Origin: Desulfitobacterium hafniense DCB-2
GTDB taxonomy: Bacteria; Bacillota; Desulfitobacteriia; Desulfitobacteriales; Desulfitobacteriaceae
Reading direction: 5' to 3'
Assembly: GCF_000021925.1 (NCBI RefSeq)
Contig: NC_011830.1
Coordinates: 1,884,501 to 1,948,500 of the forward strand
Length of the DNA: 64,000 bases
The position numbers and the translations under genes are program-made. Of this stretch, positions 8,018 to 15,926 are shown piece after piece (position 1 is the stretch's first letter; each line of letters opens with the position of its first letter). Under the pieces are notes generated by a model. The model did not search any database. It was not told where the DNA came from and saw only the letters and a list, made by a program, of their open reading frames with translations.

Positions 8018-9424
8018 ATGCTTTTCAGCAGCCTGCTCTTTACCTTTGCTTTTTTGCCGGTCACCGTTCTTCTTTATTATTGCTTGGGAAGGCGGCTGAG
8101 GAATAGTGTTCTGCTTACGGCCAGCCTGTTTTTCTACGCCTGGGGAGAGCCCGTCTATGTGTTGTTGCTCTGCGGTTCCATCCTGGTCAATTATGGGCTG
8201 GGCACTTTTTGGGGCAGCGATGAGGCCGGCGGAGGAAAGAGGAAGCTCTTTTTAATCATCAGCCTGGTGTTTAATTTAGGCTCCCTCATTTATTTTAAGT
8301 ATTTGGCCATGATCCTAAGTACATTCACAGCCATGGGAGGCTGGAATGTGCCGGGGGAAGCACCGGCCCTTCCTCTGGGAATCTCCTTTTACACCTTTCA
8401 GACCCTATCCTATGGGATCGATGTGTATAGGGGAAGAATAAAACCTCAGAAAAGCCTGCTGCTTTTTGCCTTGTATATTGCTATGTTCCCCCAGCTGGTG
8501 GCCGGGCCGATTGTGAAGTATGCAGACATCGAATCCCAGTTAGGGAACCGGAGCATGACCGTCAAGGCATTGTACGCCGGGATGGGGCGGTTCCTGGGCG
8601 GCCTGGCCAAGAAAATGCTGCTGGCCAATCCTCTGGGCCTGCTCTGGGCCGAAGTAAAAGCCATGCCCGGTACAGAAATGTCGGCTTTTTTGGCTTGGGC
8701 TGGGATTATAGCGTTTACCCTGCAGATTTATTTCGATTTCAGCGGCTATTCCGATATGGCCATCGGCTTAGGCAAGATGTTTGGCTTCCGCTTTAAGGAA
8801 AACTTCCGGCATCCCTATATGGCGCAAAGCGTCTCGGAATTTTGGCGGAGGTGGCATATTTCCCTGGGCTCATGGTTTAAGGAGTATGTCTATATTCCCC
8901 TGGGCGGGAGCCGTGCCGGGAAATGGAAACTGCTGCGGAATCTGCTCATCGTCTGGTTTCTCACCGGGCTCTGGCATGGTGCAAGCTGGAATTTCGTTTT
9001 ATGGGGGCTTTATTTTGGAACTTTAATAGGTATAGAAAAGTTGTTTTTGCAGACCCGGCTGCCGGGCTGGCCCCGGGCCGTCCGGCACAGCTACCTGTTG
9101 CTGCTGGTCGTTATAGGCTGGGTGTTCTTTGAATTTACCAGCCTGGCGGATGGGTTGGGTTTTCTGGGAAGTATGTTGGGAAGGGGAGGAAAGGGGTTTA
9201 TTGATGCTCAAGCCATTATGAAGCTAAAAGCTTATGCCCTTTTATACAGCGTTGGTATCCTTGCCGCATCGCCTGGACCGGGGAAGCTGGCATCGTTATG
9301 GCAAAGAGGTTGTGGCGGTAACCATCAATGGGCGGTAAGCCTGTATTATTGTGTGCTGCTGTTTTTGGCGACGGCCTCTATGGTGGGGTCAACCTATAAC
9401 CCCTTTATCTATTTTCGATTTTAG
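8018..9424 (+). CDS. MBOAT-family O-acyltransferase (AlgI/DltB-like)
   Basis: 468 aa polytopic membrane protein with about 10-11 hydrophobic segments. The family core is present: MFPQLVAGPIVKY, YFDFSGYSDMAIGLGKM, NFRHPYMAQSVSEFWRRWH, YVYIPLGGSR and the catalytic histidine H320 in TGLWHGASW. AlgI-like proteins move acyl groups across the membrane to an extracytoplasmic transferase. Here the partners are the SGNH lipoprotein upstream and a DHHW/AlgJ-like protein downstream that is now truncated, so the module may have lost a component. The acceptor (cell-wall polymer or exopolysaccharide) cannot be read from the sequence. Confidence 0.93.
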   Translation: MLFSSLLFTFAFLPVTVLLYYCLGRRLRNSVLLTASLFFYAWGEPVYVLLLCGSILVNYGLGTFWGSDEAGGGKRKLFLIISLVFNLGSLIYFKYLAMILSTFTAMGGWNVPGEAPALPLGISFYTFQTLSYGIDVYRGRIKPQKSLLLFALYIAMFPQLVAGPIVKYADIESQLGNRSMTVKALYAGMGRFLGGLAKKMLLANPLGLLWAEVKAMPGTEMSAFLAWAGIIAFTLQIYFDFSGYSDMAIGLGKMFGFRFKENFRHPYMAQSVSEFWRRWHISLGSWFKEYVYIPLGGSRAGKWKLLRNLLIVWFLTGLWHGASWNFVLWGLYFGTLIGIEKLFLQTRLPGWPRAVRHSYLLLLVVIGWVFFEFTSLADGLGFLGSMLGRGGKGFIDAQAIMKLKAYALLYSVGILAASPGPGKLASLWQRGCGGNHQWAVSLYYCVLLFLATASMVGSTYNPFIYFRF

Positions 9425-9429
9425 CTCGG

Positions 9430-9540
9430 AGGAAGGAGATGGAGAGATGAGGATAGTAGGATATGAGGAGATGGGGATATAAGGATATGAGGAGATGAGA
9501 ATACGAGGAATACAAAAATATGGATATGAGGATATAAGAA
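9430..9540 (+). repeat. Purine-rich imperfect short tandem repeat
   Basis: Between the MBOAT gene and the DHHW fragment the + strand is almost all A and G with repeated GAGGAGATG, AGGATATGAG and GATATAAG units, interrupted only by T. It looks like slipped-strand expansion of a ribosome-binding-site region. Short open frames in it have low complexity and are not called. Confidence 0.7.
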
Positions 9541-9845
9541 TGAAGAACAAAGGAAATTTTGCCATGCTCCGGCATGCTGTCGGTATGCTTCCTTTTTTAT
9601 TGATACTTGCTATGTTGATCTTGCATCTGGCTCTGCCGGATAAGACCTTTTCGAAAGAGGAGCGGCGCTATTTAGCCCAATGGCCTGTTTTTCATATTGA
9701 GGAGGTAATCGACGGCAGTTATGAACGCAAGGTAGAGTCCTATTTTTCCGATCAGTTTCCCTTGCGGAATTTTTGGGTGTATATAGAGAAGAGTTCCAGG
9801 AGGATTTTACGGACATCTACCCCAATCAAAACCGACGCAGATTAA
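9540..9845 (+). pseudogene. DHHW (AlgJ/AlgX-like) protein, truncated after about 100 codons
   Basis: From ATG 9540 the frame gives a membrane anchor (about 11-30), then KTFSKEERRYLAQWPVF and SYFSDQFPLRNFWVYIEKSSRRIL. This is the conserved N-terminal segment of DHHW-family proteins that accompany MBOAT acyltransferases. Family members usually run to roughly 370-400 residues and carry the D-H-H-W catalytic region; here the frame stops at 102 aa, exactly where the converging MBL gene ends (9842). The missing C-terminal three quarters points to a deletion or recombination junction at about 9840. Could still make a short anchored peptide; enzymatic activity is unlikely. Confidence 0.75.
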
Positions 9846-10699
9846 TAATACTCAAGCTGCAATCCCGTCCCGACTTCTTCCATATTTAAACTTTCTGCCA
9901 AGGCGATTTTGGGCCGCAAGCTGGTACAGTGACAGGCCCGAATGGTCTGGGGAGCAACGTTTTTAAGAAATTCTTTGGTTTTTTCCATCTGGATAGGACC
10001 CGGATTGATTAAATGAAGCCCACCTATAATATCAATAACACGTTCATCCCGGCAGACTTTTTGCGCATACTTCGTGATATTGCATATTCCTGCATGAGAA
10101 CAGCCGGTGATAATAATCAACCCTTTGCTGCCTTTGTAGACGAGGGCTGAATCATCCAGGATATAATCGTCCTGACCTTCGGTATTCTTGTGGACTTTCC
10201 CCAAGGGGGTGAGGTTTTCAAAGTCATTGCTTCGTTCGATCTCTCCTAAAAATACTAAATTCTCGGTAAGCCATAAGGGTTCTCTGCTGAGTTGCAGTTG
10301 AAAATGACAAGTTATTTCGGCTTCAGGAATTCCGCAGCCTATTTCACCCCAGGGACTGTCTATTTTAGACAAAAAGCACTCCGGATGGGCGATTAAAGTT
10401 GGTTTATCCTTTAAGTTGGTTTTTCCTTGATTTTGATAAAAATCAATTAAACTTTTTAAACCTCCCGTATGATCGATATGCCCATGGGAAAGAACCAAAT
10501 AGTCAAGGTCAGAAAGGTCAAGATTCATTTTTTCAGAATTCTGCAGAAAAATACCGGTATGACCGGTATCAAAAAGAACCTTTTTTCCGTCTGCTTCAAT
10601 AAAGATGGAAAGCCCGGGTTCGCTTAGAAAGTACCTGTCTTGGAAATGGGGATTATTGGACAAAATCGTGTTGTTATCTACCAGAACTGTCAGCTTCAA
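9842..10699 (-). CDS. MBL-fold metallohydrolase (DHPS-like subgroup)
   Basis: 285 aa from a TTG at 10699, chosen because AAGGAGGAT stands seven bases before it; an upstream start at 10768 has no such site. The metallo-beta-lactamase signature SHGHIDHTGG gives H72, H74, D76 and H77; later metal ligands are plausible in TGCSHAGICN and near GGLHLIN. The arrangement matches the subgroup annotated with dihydropterin aminobenzene phosphate synthase-like MBL proteins, cytoplasmic enzymes of mostly unknown substrate. It stands alone, leftward, converging on the truncated DHHW gene; the stop codons overlap, which suggests the two were brought together by a rearrangement. Confidence 0.88.
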   Translation of the reverse strand: MKLTVLVDNNTILSNNPHFQDRYFLSEPGLSIFIEADGKKVLFDTGHTGIFLQNSEKMNLDLSDLDYLVLSHGHIDHTGGLKSLIDFYQNQGKTNLKDKPTLIAHPECFLSKIDSPWGEIGCGIPEAEITCHFQLQLSREPLWLTENLVFLGEIERSNDFENLTPLGKVHKNTEGQDDYILDDSALVYKGSKGLIIITGCSHAGICNITKYAQKVCRDERVIDIIGGLHLINPGPIQMEKTKEFLKNVAPQTIRACHCTSLRPKIALAESLNMEEVGTGLQLEYY

Positions 10700-10901
10700 G
10701 TTATCATCCTCCTTACAATTGATCTTACCTTCACTAATTTTGGGTGCTCTCATGGAAGGAGATCCCATACTTTTATGTATTTTAGTATAGTTTGAAAATT
10801 TCTGCTTTTCATTAGTACTCTCTGCTAATTAGGGTCAAGATCCTTTATCCTGACAAGCGGACAGGGGATGCGTTAAAATCGCATGTTGCACGAACAACGG
10901 C

Positions 10902-11432
10902 GTGGGTAATCCGATATACACCACCTATACTATTAAACCTGTTAGTTCTACAGTAGCTCCAAAACCATGGAGTAATCCACCATTGGTGGGCCAATGTCCA
11001 AGGGAAGTGCTAATTCCGCTAACAGAGCTGCTATCGATTTACACGAATAGCCCACAGCGATGTTGGGTTTGTTTTTGGGAGGGTTATGGAGGTATCAATG
11101 AGGCTATGCAACGTGTCAATAAAGCTGTGCCTCGTATTCAACTACCAGATCGAAGCTATTACTTACTGAATGTACCGTTAAATAAGATTGCCAAAGGTGT
11201 GTTTATGGACAAAAATGGTTTAGAGCCTCTCAGTCCCAGCTTGTGGTGGCCGGATGACCGTACTTGGTGTGTAGCGACCGAGATCGATTTCAGATGGACT
11301 TATATTGGTGGTTCACAGGCATGTATTAATGAATTGCTTGACCATGAGCAGTTAGAAAATCTAGCAACAAAACCTGAACATCGAGGGGACTATGCAAGCG
11401 ATGTAGTCAATGGACCAGTTTATCCGTATTGA
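10902..11432 (+). CDS. Hypothetical protein, possibly 5'-truncated
   Basis: 176 aa from GTG 10902; the frame is open back to 10854 without a better start and with no ribosome site, so the true N-terminus may be lost. Notable segments: CWVCFWEGYGG, LPDRSYYLLNVPL, SLWWPDDRTWCVATEIDF and GGSQACINELL. Rich in W, Y, P and C, no signal peptide, no membrane helix. The C-terminal W-W-P-D-D-R-x-W-C-V motif recalls small uncharacterised proteins of Bacilli and Actinobacteria, but I assign no function. Codon choice looks different from the neighbouring genes, and it is an orphan between convergent units, consistent with transfer. Confidence 0.55.
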   Translation: MGNPIYTTYTIKPVSSTVAPKPWSNPPLVGQCPREVLIPLTELLSIYTNSPQRCWVCFWEGYGGINEAMQRVNKAVPRIQLPDRSYYLLNVPLNKIAKGVFMDKNGLEPLSPSLWWPDDRTWCVATEIDFRWTYIGGSQACINELLDHEQLENLATKPEHRGDYASDVVNGPVYPY

Positions 11433-11603
11433 TGCGATAATACAGGCACTATTCCATAATCTCAACGAAATCCCAGAAAAAGAGAGGGGTTGATTGAGCC
11501 GGCTGCCATCCATGGCAATTACATAACAGGCAGTTTCCGAACCTAAGAGTTAATGAATGTAAGATGACGCCGCGGAACTTCCCGGGACGTTATACGATAG
11601 CCC

Positions 11604-11712
11604 AAAGGGTTTATTGTTATGGAAAAATACGGTATAATATGCTTGGGGTGAAATTATGCGAGCGATTAATGATATTATGGCGAAACGTGACCAAATGGAA
11701 TTATTAGATTAA
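11604..11712 (+). other. Promoter-like element and an 18-codon open frame
   Basis: Apart from this, the 300-base gap after 11432 holds no gene. A TATAAT (about 11634) is followed by GGGGTGA and an ATG at 11656 that opens 18 codons (MRAINDIMAKRDQMELLD) to TAA at 11710. The peptide is followed at once by the hairpin at 11711. It could be a tiny expressed peptide or the first codons of a gene whose remainder is gone. Low confidence either way. Confidence 0.25.
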
Positions 11713-11738
11713 GCACTGAACAACTGTGTTCAGTGCTT
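11711..11738. terminator. Bidirectional terminator hairpin
   Basis: Perfect 12-bp stem AAGCACTGAACA (11711-11722) / TGTTCAGTGCTT (11727-11738), loop of 4. The stop codon of the leftward ECF ATPase gene (11730-11732) lies inside it, so it would end that operon on the minus strand and the short transcript on the plus strand. Confidence 0.7.
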
Positions 11739-13211
11739 GTTTGCAATTTGAGGCTGGGCCATCCCGAACAAAGCCCGGAGTCCAGCCTCGTTATCACGGG
11801 TTACCGCCAGATCTTGCGGCACTCCCTTCGCGTCGAAATGGAGGACCCGGGAGCAAGCCTGGCCAATCAATTCGACATCATGGGTCACCACAAAGATGAT
11901 TTTGCCCTGCTGGGCCAGCTTTTTCAGGAGTTCCGCCACCTGGGCCATGCTGTCATAGTCGAGGCCGCTGGTGGGCTCGTCGAAGACCAGCACCTCTTTG
12001 CCGCATACCATGCTGACCGCTACGGCGACGCGCTGTTTCTGTCCGCCGGAGAGGGTGTTGGGATGACGCTCCTTCAGTCCTTGCAGGCCAAGCTCTGTGA
12101 GAGTCCTCTCGATCAGAGAGTGATCCGGATTTTTGATGCCGAAGGCGCACTCTTTGGCCACGCTCTCAGCAAAAAGCTGATAATTCACATCCTGCATGAC
12201 CATATAGGCGCTTTTTCGCCTGGCTTTAGGCTGAGTTTCCTTGCCTTTCCAAAAAAAGCTGCCCCCGCAGTCCTTGTGCAGGCCGCAGAGGGCTCTGGAG
12301 AAAGTGGTTTTTCCCGCCCCGTTATGCCCGGCCACACCGATGATTTCGCCGCCGGCAGCCTGCAGGGAGATATTCTCAAGAATGGTGTGCTTTTTATAGC
12401 GCAAATCTACATTCTGCAGGGTCAGGACAGGGGAGCCGGTAAGGGTGCGCTTCTCCACAGGATGGACCCTATTGAGGTCCACGGCCCGCAGGCCCATGAG
12501 GGAGCGCGCATCATCGGGCAAAGCTGCCAGCTGGGAGGGGGTGTAGATTCCGGCGACCCGCCCTTCCTCCAGATAGACGATCCGATCCGCCAGATCCATA
12601 AGATAGTGGAGCCGGTGTTCGGCAATGAGCACTGTTTTTCCCTGGCTCTTGATCAGCTGCAGATGGTCCTTAAGTTCCCGGATGGCTTTCATGTCCAGAT
12701 TCGAAGAGGGTTCATCCAGCAGATAGACCTGCGGATTCATGGCATAAACAGAGGCAAAAGCGATTTTTTGCTTCTCGCCGCCGGACAGTTCAAAAATATT
12801 CCGTCCCAGCAGCTGACTGATGCGGAGGTCCTCTGCCGTTCCCTTGACCCGCCGGTGAAGCTCTTCGGTTGGCAGAGCTTCGTTCTCAATGCCGAAGGCT
12901 ATTTCGCTGTCGGTGTCCACGTTAAAAAACTGGGTGCGCGGGTTTTGGAAGACGGATCCCACTTTCCCGGCGATTTGGTACATGGGGGTCCGGGCAATGT
13001 CCAGACCGTTGACCACCACCCGTCCGCTCAGCTTCCCGGCGAAGAAGTAGGGAATAAGACCGTTGACCAGCCGGGTGACGGTGGTTTTTCCGCAGCCGCT
13101 GCGGCCGCAGAACAGCACACATTCGCCGTTTTCAATGGTAAGGTTTAACTCCCTGAGGTTCCCGGAGGTTTGTCCGGCATAGGCAAAAGAAACATTTTCA
13201 AACTGGATCAC
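11730..13211 (-). CDS. ECF transporter ATPase, two fused ABC domains (EcfA-A' type)
   Basis: 493 aa; GTG start behind AAGGAGGTG. Domain 1 has Walker A GRSGCGKTT, signature LSGGEKQKI and Walker B VYLLDEPSSNLD. Domain 2 has GHNGAGKTT, LSGGQKQRV and VLVFDEPTSGLD. Both sites look complete. In energy-coupling-factor importers two ATPase domains drive a T-protein and a substrate-binding S-protein; here they are fused in one chain and followed upstream on the same strand by EcfT-like and S-component genes with tight spacing. This is a dedicated (group I-like) ECF set. The substrate is not evident; S-proteins of this type are not assigned to a classical vitamin. Confidence 0.92.
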   Translation of the reverse strand: MIQFENVSFAYAGQTSGNLRELNLTIENGECVLFCGRSGCGKTTVTRLVNGLIPYFFAGKLSGRVVVNGLDIARTPMYQIAGKVGSVFQNPRTQFFNVDTDSEIAFGIENEALPTEELHRRVKGTAEDLRISQLLGRNIFELSGGEKQKIAFASVYAMNPQVYLLDEPSSNLDMKAIRELKDHLQLIKSQGKTVLIAEHRLHYLMDLADRIVYLEEGRVAGIYTPSQLAALPDDARSLMGLRAVDLNRVHPVEKRTLTGSPVLTLQNVDLRYKKHTILENISLQAAGGEIIGVAGHNGAGKTTFSRALCGLHKDCGGSFFWKGKETQPKARRKSAYMVMQDVNYQLFAESVAKECAFGIKNPDHSLIERTLTELGLQGLKERHPNTLSGGQKQRVAVAVSMVCGKEVLVFDEPTSGLDYDSMAQVAELLKKLAQQGKIIFVVTHDVELIGQACSRVLHFDAKGVPQDLAVTRDNEAGLRALFGMAQPQIANKH

Positions 13212-13223
13212 AGTTTCACCTCC

Positions 13224-13922
13224 TTACAGGAACTGCCCCGTGGCAAAATAAACCCCAAAGCAGAACACCGTCAACAAATCCACGAACCCGAAGCGGATCT
13301 GGGTCAGACAGGTGCGGGGGGCAGGGTTCTCAATTCCTCTGGTGACCGAGGCAATGGACAATTCGTCCGCGGCCCGGGAGGCCGACATCATGAGGGGGAC
13401 GTACAGGCATTCTACCGTCATGACAGGCTGGGTGAGGAGCCCTTTGAGGGAAGGGGACACATCTCGCAGACGTATGGCGTCTTTAATGAAACGCCAGTCC
13501 TCCCGGATAGTGGGCAGGTAGCGCAGCATGACCGCCAGAGGGATGGTCAGGGATTGGGGGGCGCGGATTCGATGCATAGCGGAAAGAAATTCGCTGACTT
13601 TAGTGGTGGCAATCACGATCCCCGCCAGAAATCCGCAGGGGTAGACCTTATGGAAGAGGCCCAGAAAGGCGATCAGAGTGGTATGCAGGGTTGTCTCCCC
13701 GCCGGCAAGGGCGGCTTTTGTCAAAAGAAAAAGGACAGCGTAGACCATCAGCCCGACCAAGGCGTAGAGTCCTTTCCCACCTAAAATCCCCAGGAGAGCA
13801 ATCAGCGACACCAGCCCCAGTACATAGTTCAGGCTGGGAGCCATAGCGGTAGAGAGGACACAGAGCAGAATCAGCAGGATTTTGGTCCGGGGATCGAACC
13901 TAAGGAGTGGGCTTCCGTTCAT
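13224..13922 (-). CDS. ECF transporter transmembrane (T) component, EcfT/CbiQ-like
   Basis: 232 aa with about five hydrophobic segments and the CbiQ/EcfT signature region: a conserved P-L-A-V-M-L-R-Y segment (SLTIPLAVMLRYLPTIR) and the A-R-x-x coupling motif reading SASRAADELSIASVTRGI. It starts by ATGA overlap with the S-component stop (13919-13922) and lies 12 bases before the ATPase gene, so translation is coupled. It transmits ATP-driven movement to the S-protein in the membrane. Confidence 0.88.
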   Translation of the reverse strand: MNGSPLLRFDPRTKILLILLCVLSTAMAPSLNYVLGLVSLIALLGILGGKGLYALVGLMVYAVLFLLTKAALAGGETTLHTTLIAFLGLFHKVYPCGFLAGIVIATTKVSEFLSAMHRIRAPQSLTIPLAVMLRYLPTIREDWRFIKDAIRLRDVSPSLKGLLTQPVMTVECLYVPLMMSASRAADELSIASVTRGIENPAPRTCLTQIRFGFVDLLTVFCFGVYFATGQFL

Positions 13923-14530
13923 GCCGTGATGCCTGCCTTGGCAAATTGTTTTTTGAGCAGCCTGCTCCCCACCCAGCCGCTGAAGGCCGCCACGGCCACG
14001 GTGCCAAGAAGGATTGCGTAGGGCATCCAGCCTTGGGCTGCGGCATTCATGGTGTCGATATAACTTGCCGAGGTGCCGCCCTCCAGCATATAGCTGCCCC
14101 AGGTGACCGGGTCGGCAAAAAAGCAGAGATAGGAACCTGTGCAGCCAAGGCTCAGGCAGATATAGGCCAGAATATTCATTTTGACACTCTTGTACTTCTT
14201 CGTTCCGGCCAGGAAATCTCCCAGAATGCTGCCCAGGACATACCCGAGATCCATGGCCCAGTGCATGCCGGCGGCGAACCAGATGATGCCGATCAATATC
14301 CCCGCCAGGGCGATGGGGCCTCGCTTGGGCACTTTGGCCACAAGCAGCAGAAACACGGGGCCGCCCAAGAGTGCAGCACTCAAAGGCATATAAAATGTGG
14401 TGACCGGGTTGGGAGCCAGAGGCAGTCCGCCGATGAGCATGGTAACCCAGAGCAGGGCTGTAAAAATGCCGATGGTGACCAGATCCTTAACGGTCAGGCC
14501 CTGCTTGTTCAGGTAAGTTTGATTGGCCAT
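13919..14530 (-). CDS. ECF transporter S component, MptD/Trep_Strep-like
   Basis: 203 aa from ATG 14530 (TGAGGAGGA eight bases upstream; starts further up lack a site). Begins NKQGLTVKDLVTIGIFTALLW, typical of integral-membrane S-proteins of the Trep_Strep/MptD group, with about five to six helices and conserved GGPVFLLLVAKVPKRGPI and GLGYVLGSILGDF-like regions. It should bind the substrate and dock on the T-protein. First gene of the leftward ECF operon, transcribed away from an AraC-type regulator with a large palindrome between them. Substrate unknown; relatives are often found beside AraC regulators and iron-related transporters. Confidence 0.82.
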   Translation of the reverse strand: MANQTYLNKQGLTVKDLVTIGIFTALLWVTMLIGGLPLAPNPVTTFYMPLSAALLGGPVFLLLVAKVPKRGPIALAGILIGIIWFAAGMHWAMDLGYVLGSILGDFLAGTKKYKSVKMNILAYICLSLGCTGSYLCFFADPVTWGSYMLEGGTSASYIDTMNAAAQGWMPYAILLGTVAVAAFSGWVGSRLLKKQFAKAGITA

Positions 14531-14595
14531 AAATAAATCCTCCTCAATAAAAGCTGGCATATCCCTCCGATTGACGGCAATTTGGATATGTGCTA

Positions 14596-14627
14596 ATATC
14601 ACAGTTAGACGAAGCTAACTGTGATAT
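14596..14627. promoter_or_regulatory. Palindrome with 13-bp arms in the divergent ECF/AraC region
   Basis: ATATCACAGTTAG (14596-14608), spacer ACGAAG, CTAACTGTGATAT (14615-14627); the arms are perfect. The core AGTTAG-N6-CTAACT recurs exactly at 51532-51549 ahead of the iron-chelate binding protein gene. It lies 66 bases before the ECF operon start and 100 before the AraC start, suiting a shared operator; it could also fold as an RNA hairpin. Confidence 0.7.
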
Positions 14628-14727
14628 CTCAAACATACTATGCCGGGGATTTTCGGGCAATGGCTCTTGCGGAGCTTCGTCTGTTTCCGATAAAATTGCG
14701 TCCGATCGTGGCAGGAGGGTGATCCCA

Positions 14728-15690
14728 GTGACCGATGTTATTGAGGAAGTCTATGCCCCCATCCTTACTCAAAACGGATTTGTTCCCAGACCGGAAAATA
14801 AGCGTTTCGGTGCAATGGGGTTGTGCTGGGAGCTGATCGGGGAGCATGGCGCCGGATACTACTGGACCTATGGGCAAAGAGATCTGTTTGATATCAAGAT
14901 CCATGACTTTTATTTTAATCAGGACATGATGATTGAGTTCCGTTTGCCGGCCTGTCTGAGCATTACCTATTATGAGTCGGTTTCGGGTGAGGAGCTGAGC
15001 CCTTGTCGTCCCCTGAGCGCCGGATGCACCAAGGCCTTTGTGGGAGGCGACGCTCCTTGCCGGGTGCTGATTCACGGGGGAATCCCCGTTCGCTGCATTG
15101 GCATTGAGATTATGCCGGCCTATTATGAGGATTATCTGAGGCGGCAATATCCCGGGGAGTATGTGAATCCTTTGGCGGCCTTTCAAACTCTTGACCAGAC
15201 CGAGCATTTCCCGGAGATGGTGCGGCTGCTGGATCAGGTGAAAAACTATCGGGGCAATGGTATCGCGGCTAAGCTGTTTTACGAAGGCAAGGTCGCCGAG
15301 GCGGTATCCCTGGTGGTAGAGCGGCATAAAGGACATCTTCAGAGCACGAAGCTCCAACTGGCAGACCGTGACAGAAAGCAGATCGAAACCGTAACCGCCT
15401 ATATCAACGACCACTACCCTTGCGAACTGCCCCTGGAACAGCTCGCCAAAATTGCCTGCATGGGCACGACCAAGCTGAAAACCTCTTTCCGGATCGTTCA
15501 TGACTGCACCATCACCGAGTACATCCAGCAGCGGCGGATGAGCCAGGCCCAATATCTGCTCTCCGGGACGGATCTTACCATCGGTCAGGTTGCCCAAACC
15601 GTGGGGTATAAAAGTGCCAGCCGTTTTGCCGAGCTCTTCAAGAAGAACACGGGTTTGCAGCCTGGTGAGTACCGAAAAATATCAGGCTGA
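14728..15690 (+). CDS. AraC-family transcriptional regulator
   Basis: 320 aa from GTG 14728, selected because GGAGGGTG stands just upstream; the longer frame to 14590 reads through the palindrome. The N-terminal about 215 residues form a ligand or partner domain of no clear family. The C-terminal about 100 residues carry two helix-turn-helix motifs: LPLEQLAKIACMGTTKLKTSF and LTIGQVAQTVGYKSASRFAELF, followed by the family ending FKKNTGLQPGEYRK. Divergent from the ECF operon and therefore its probable regulator. Members of this layout often regulate metal or siderophore uptake; the effector is unknown. Confidence 0.88.
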   Translation: MTDVIEEVYAPILTQNGFVPRPENKRFGAMGLCWELIGEHGAGYYWTYGQRDLFDIKIHDFYFNQDMMIEFRLPACLSITYYESVSGEELSPCRPLSAGCTKAFVGGDAPCRVLIHGGIPVRCIGIEIMPAYYEDYLRRQYPGEYVNPLAAFQTLDQTEHFPEMVRLLDQVKNYRGNGIAAKLFYEGKVAEAVSLVVERHKGHLQSTKLQLADRDRKQIETVTAYINDHYPCELPLEQLAKIACMGTTKLKTSFRIVHDCTITEYIQQRRMSQAQYLLSGTDLTIGQVAQTVGYKSASRFAELFKKNTGLQPGEYRKISG

Positions 15691-15728
15691 TTTGGCCGGG
15701 TCGAAAGAAAGTTATCCTACTATACACG

Positions 15729-15795
15729 ATAGGCGGTTATCTCTTGGGAATTGATCTCAATGATCTTCCTATAGATTTAGCCGCCTTTTTATGTT
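15729..15795 (+). terminator. Imperfect stem with T-run after araC-type gene
   Basis: AGGCGG (about 15730) pairs with CCGCCT (about 15781-15786), with partly paired interior, followed by TTTTTATG. The long, interrupted stem makes the call moderate. Confidence 0.5.
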
Positions 15796-15926
15796 TAGAA
15801 TAAGGGGGGATGTACTAGTGCAGCTTTCCTTATTCCTTGTGTCTGCCACTTATAACCCTGGTGCTAAACATAATGGGGTTGAAGAAGATGATTTTACTCA
15901 TTTGGAGTCTAAAAGGAGGGGGACAA

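Noticed and set aside
9430..9540. Repeat array as a possible CRISPR
   Set aside because: Units are 6-12 bases, purine-only and without unique spacers; no cas genes.
11733..13148. Long rightward open frame (471 codons) opposite the ECF ATPase
   Set aside because: It is the mirror of a clear two-domain ABC gene in GC-rich codons; no ribosome site and no recognisable domain.
14638..15597. Leftward 319-codon frame opposite the AraC gene
   Set aside because: Antisense shadow of a clear AraC protein.
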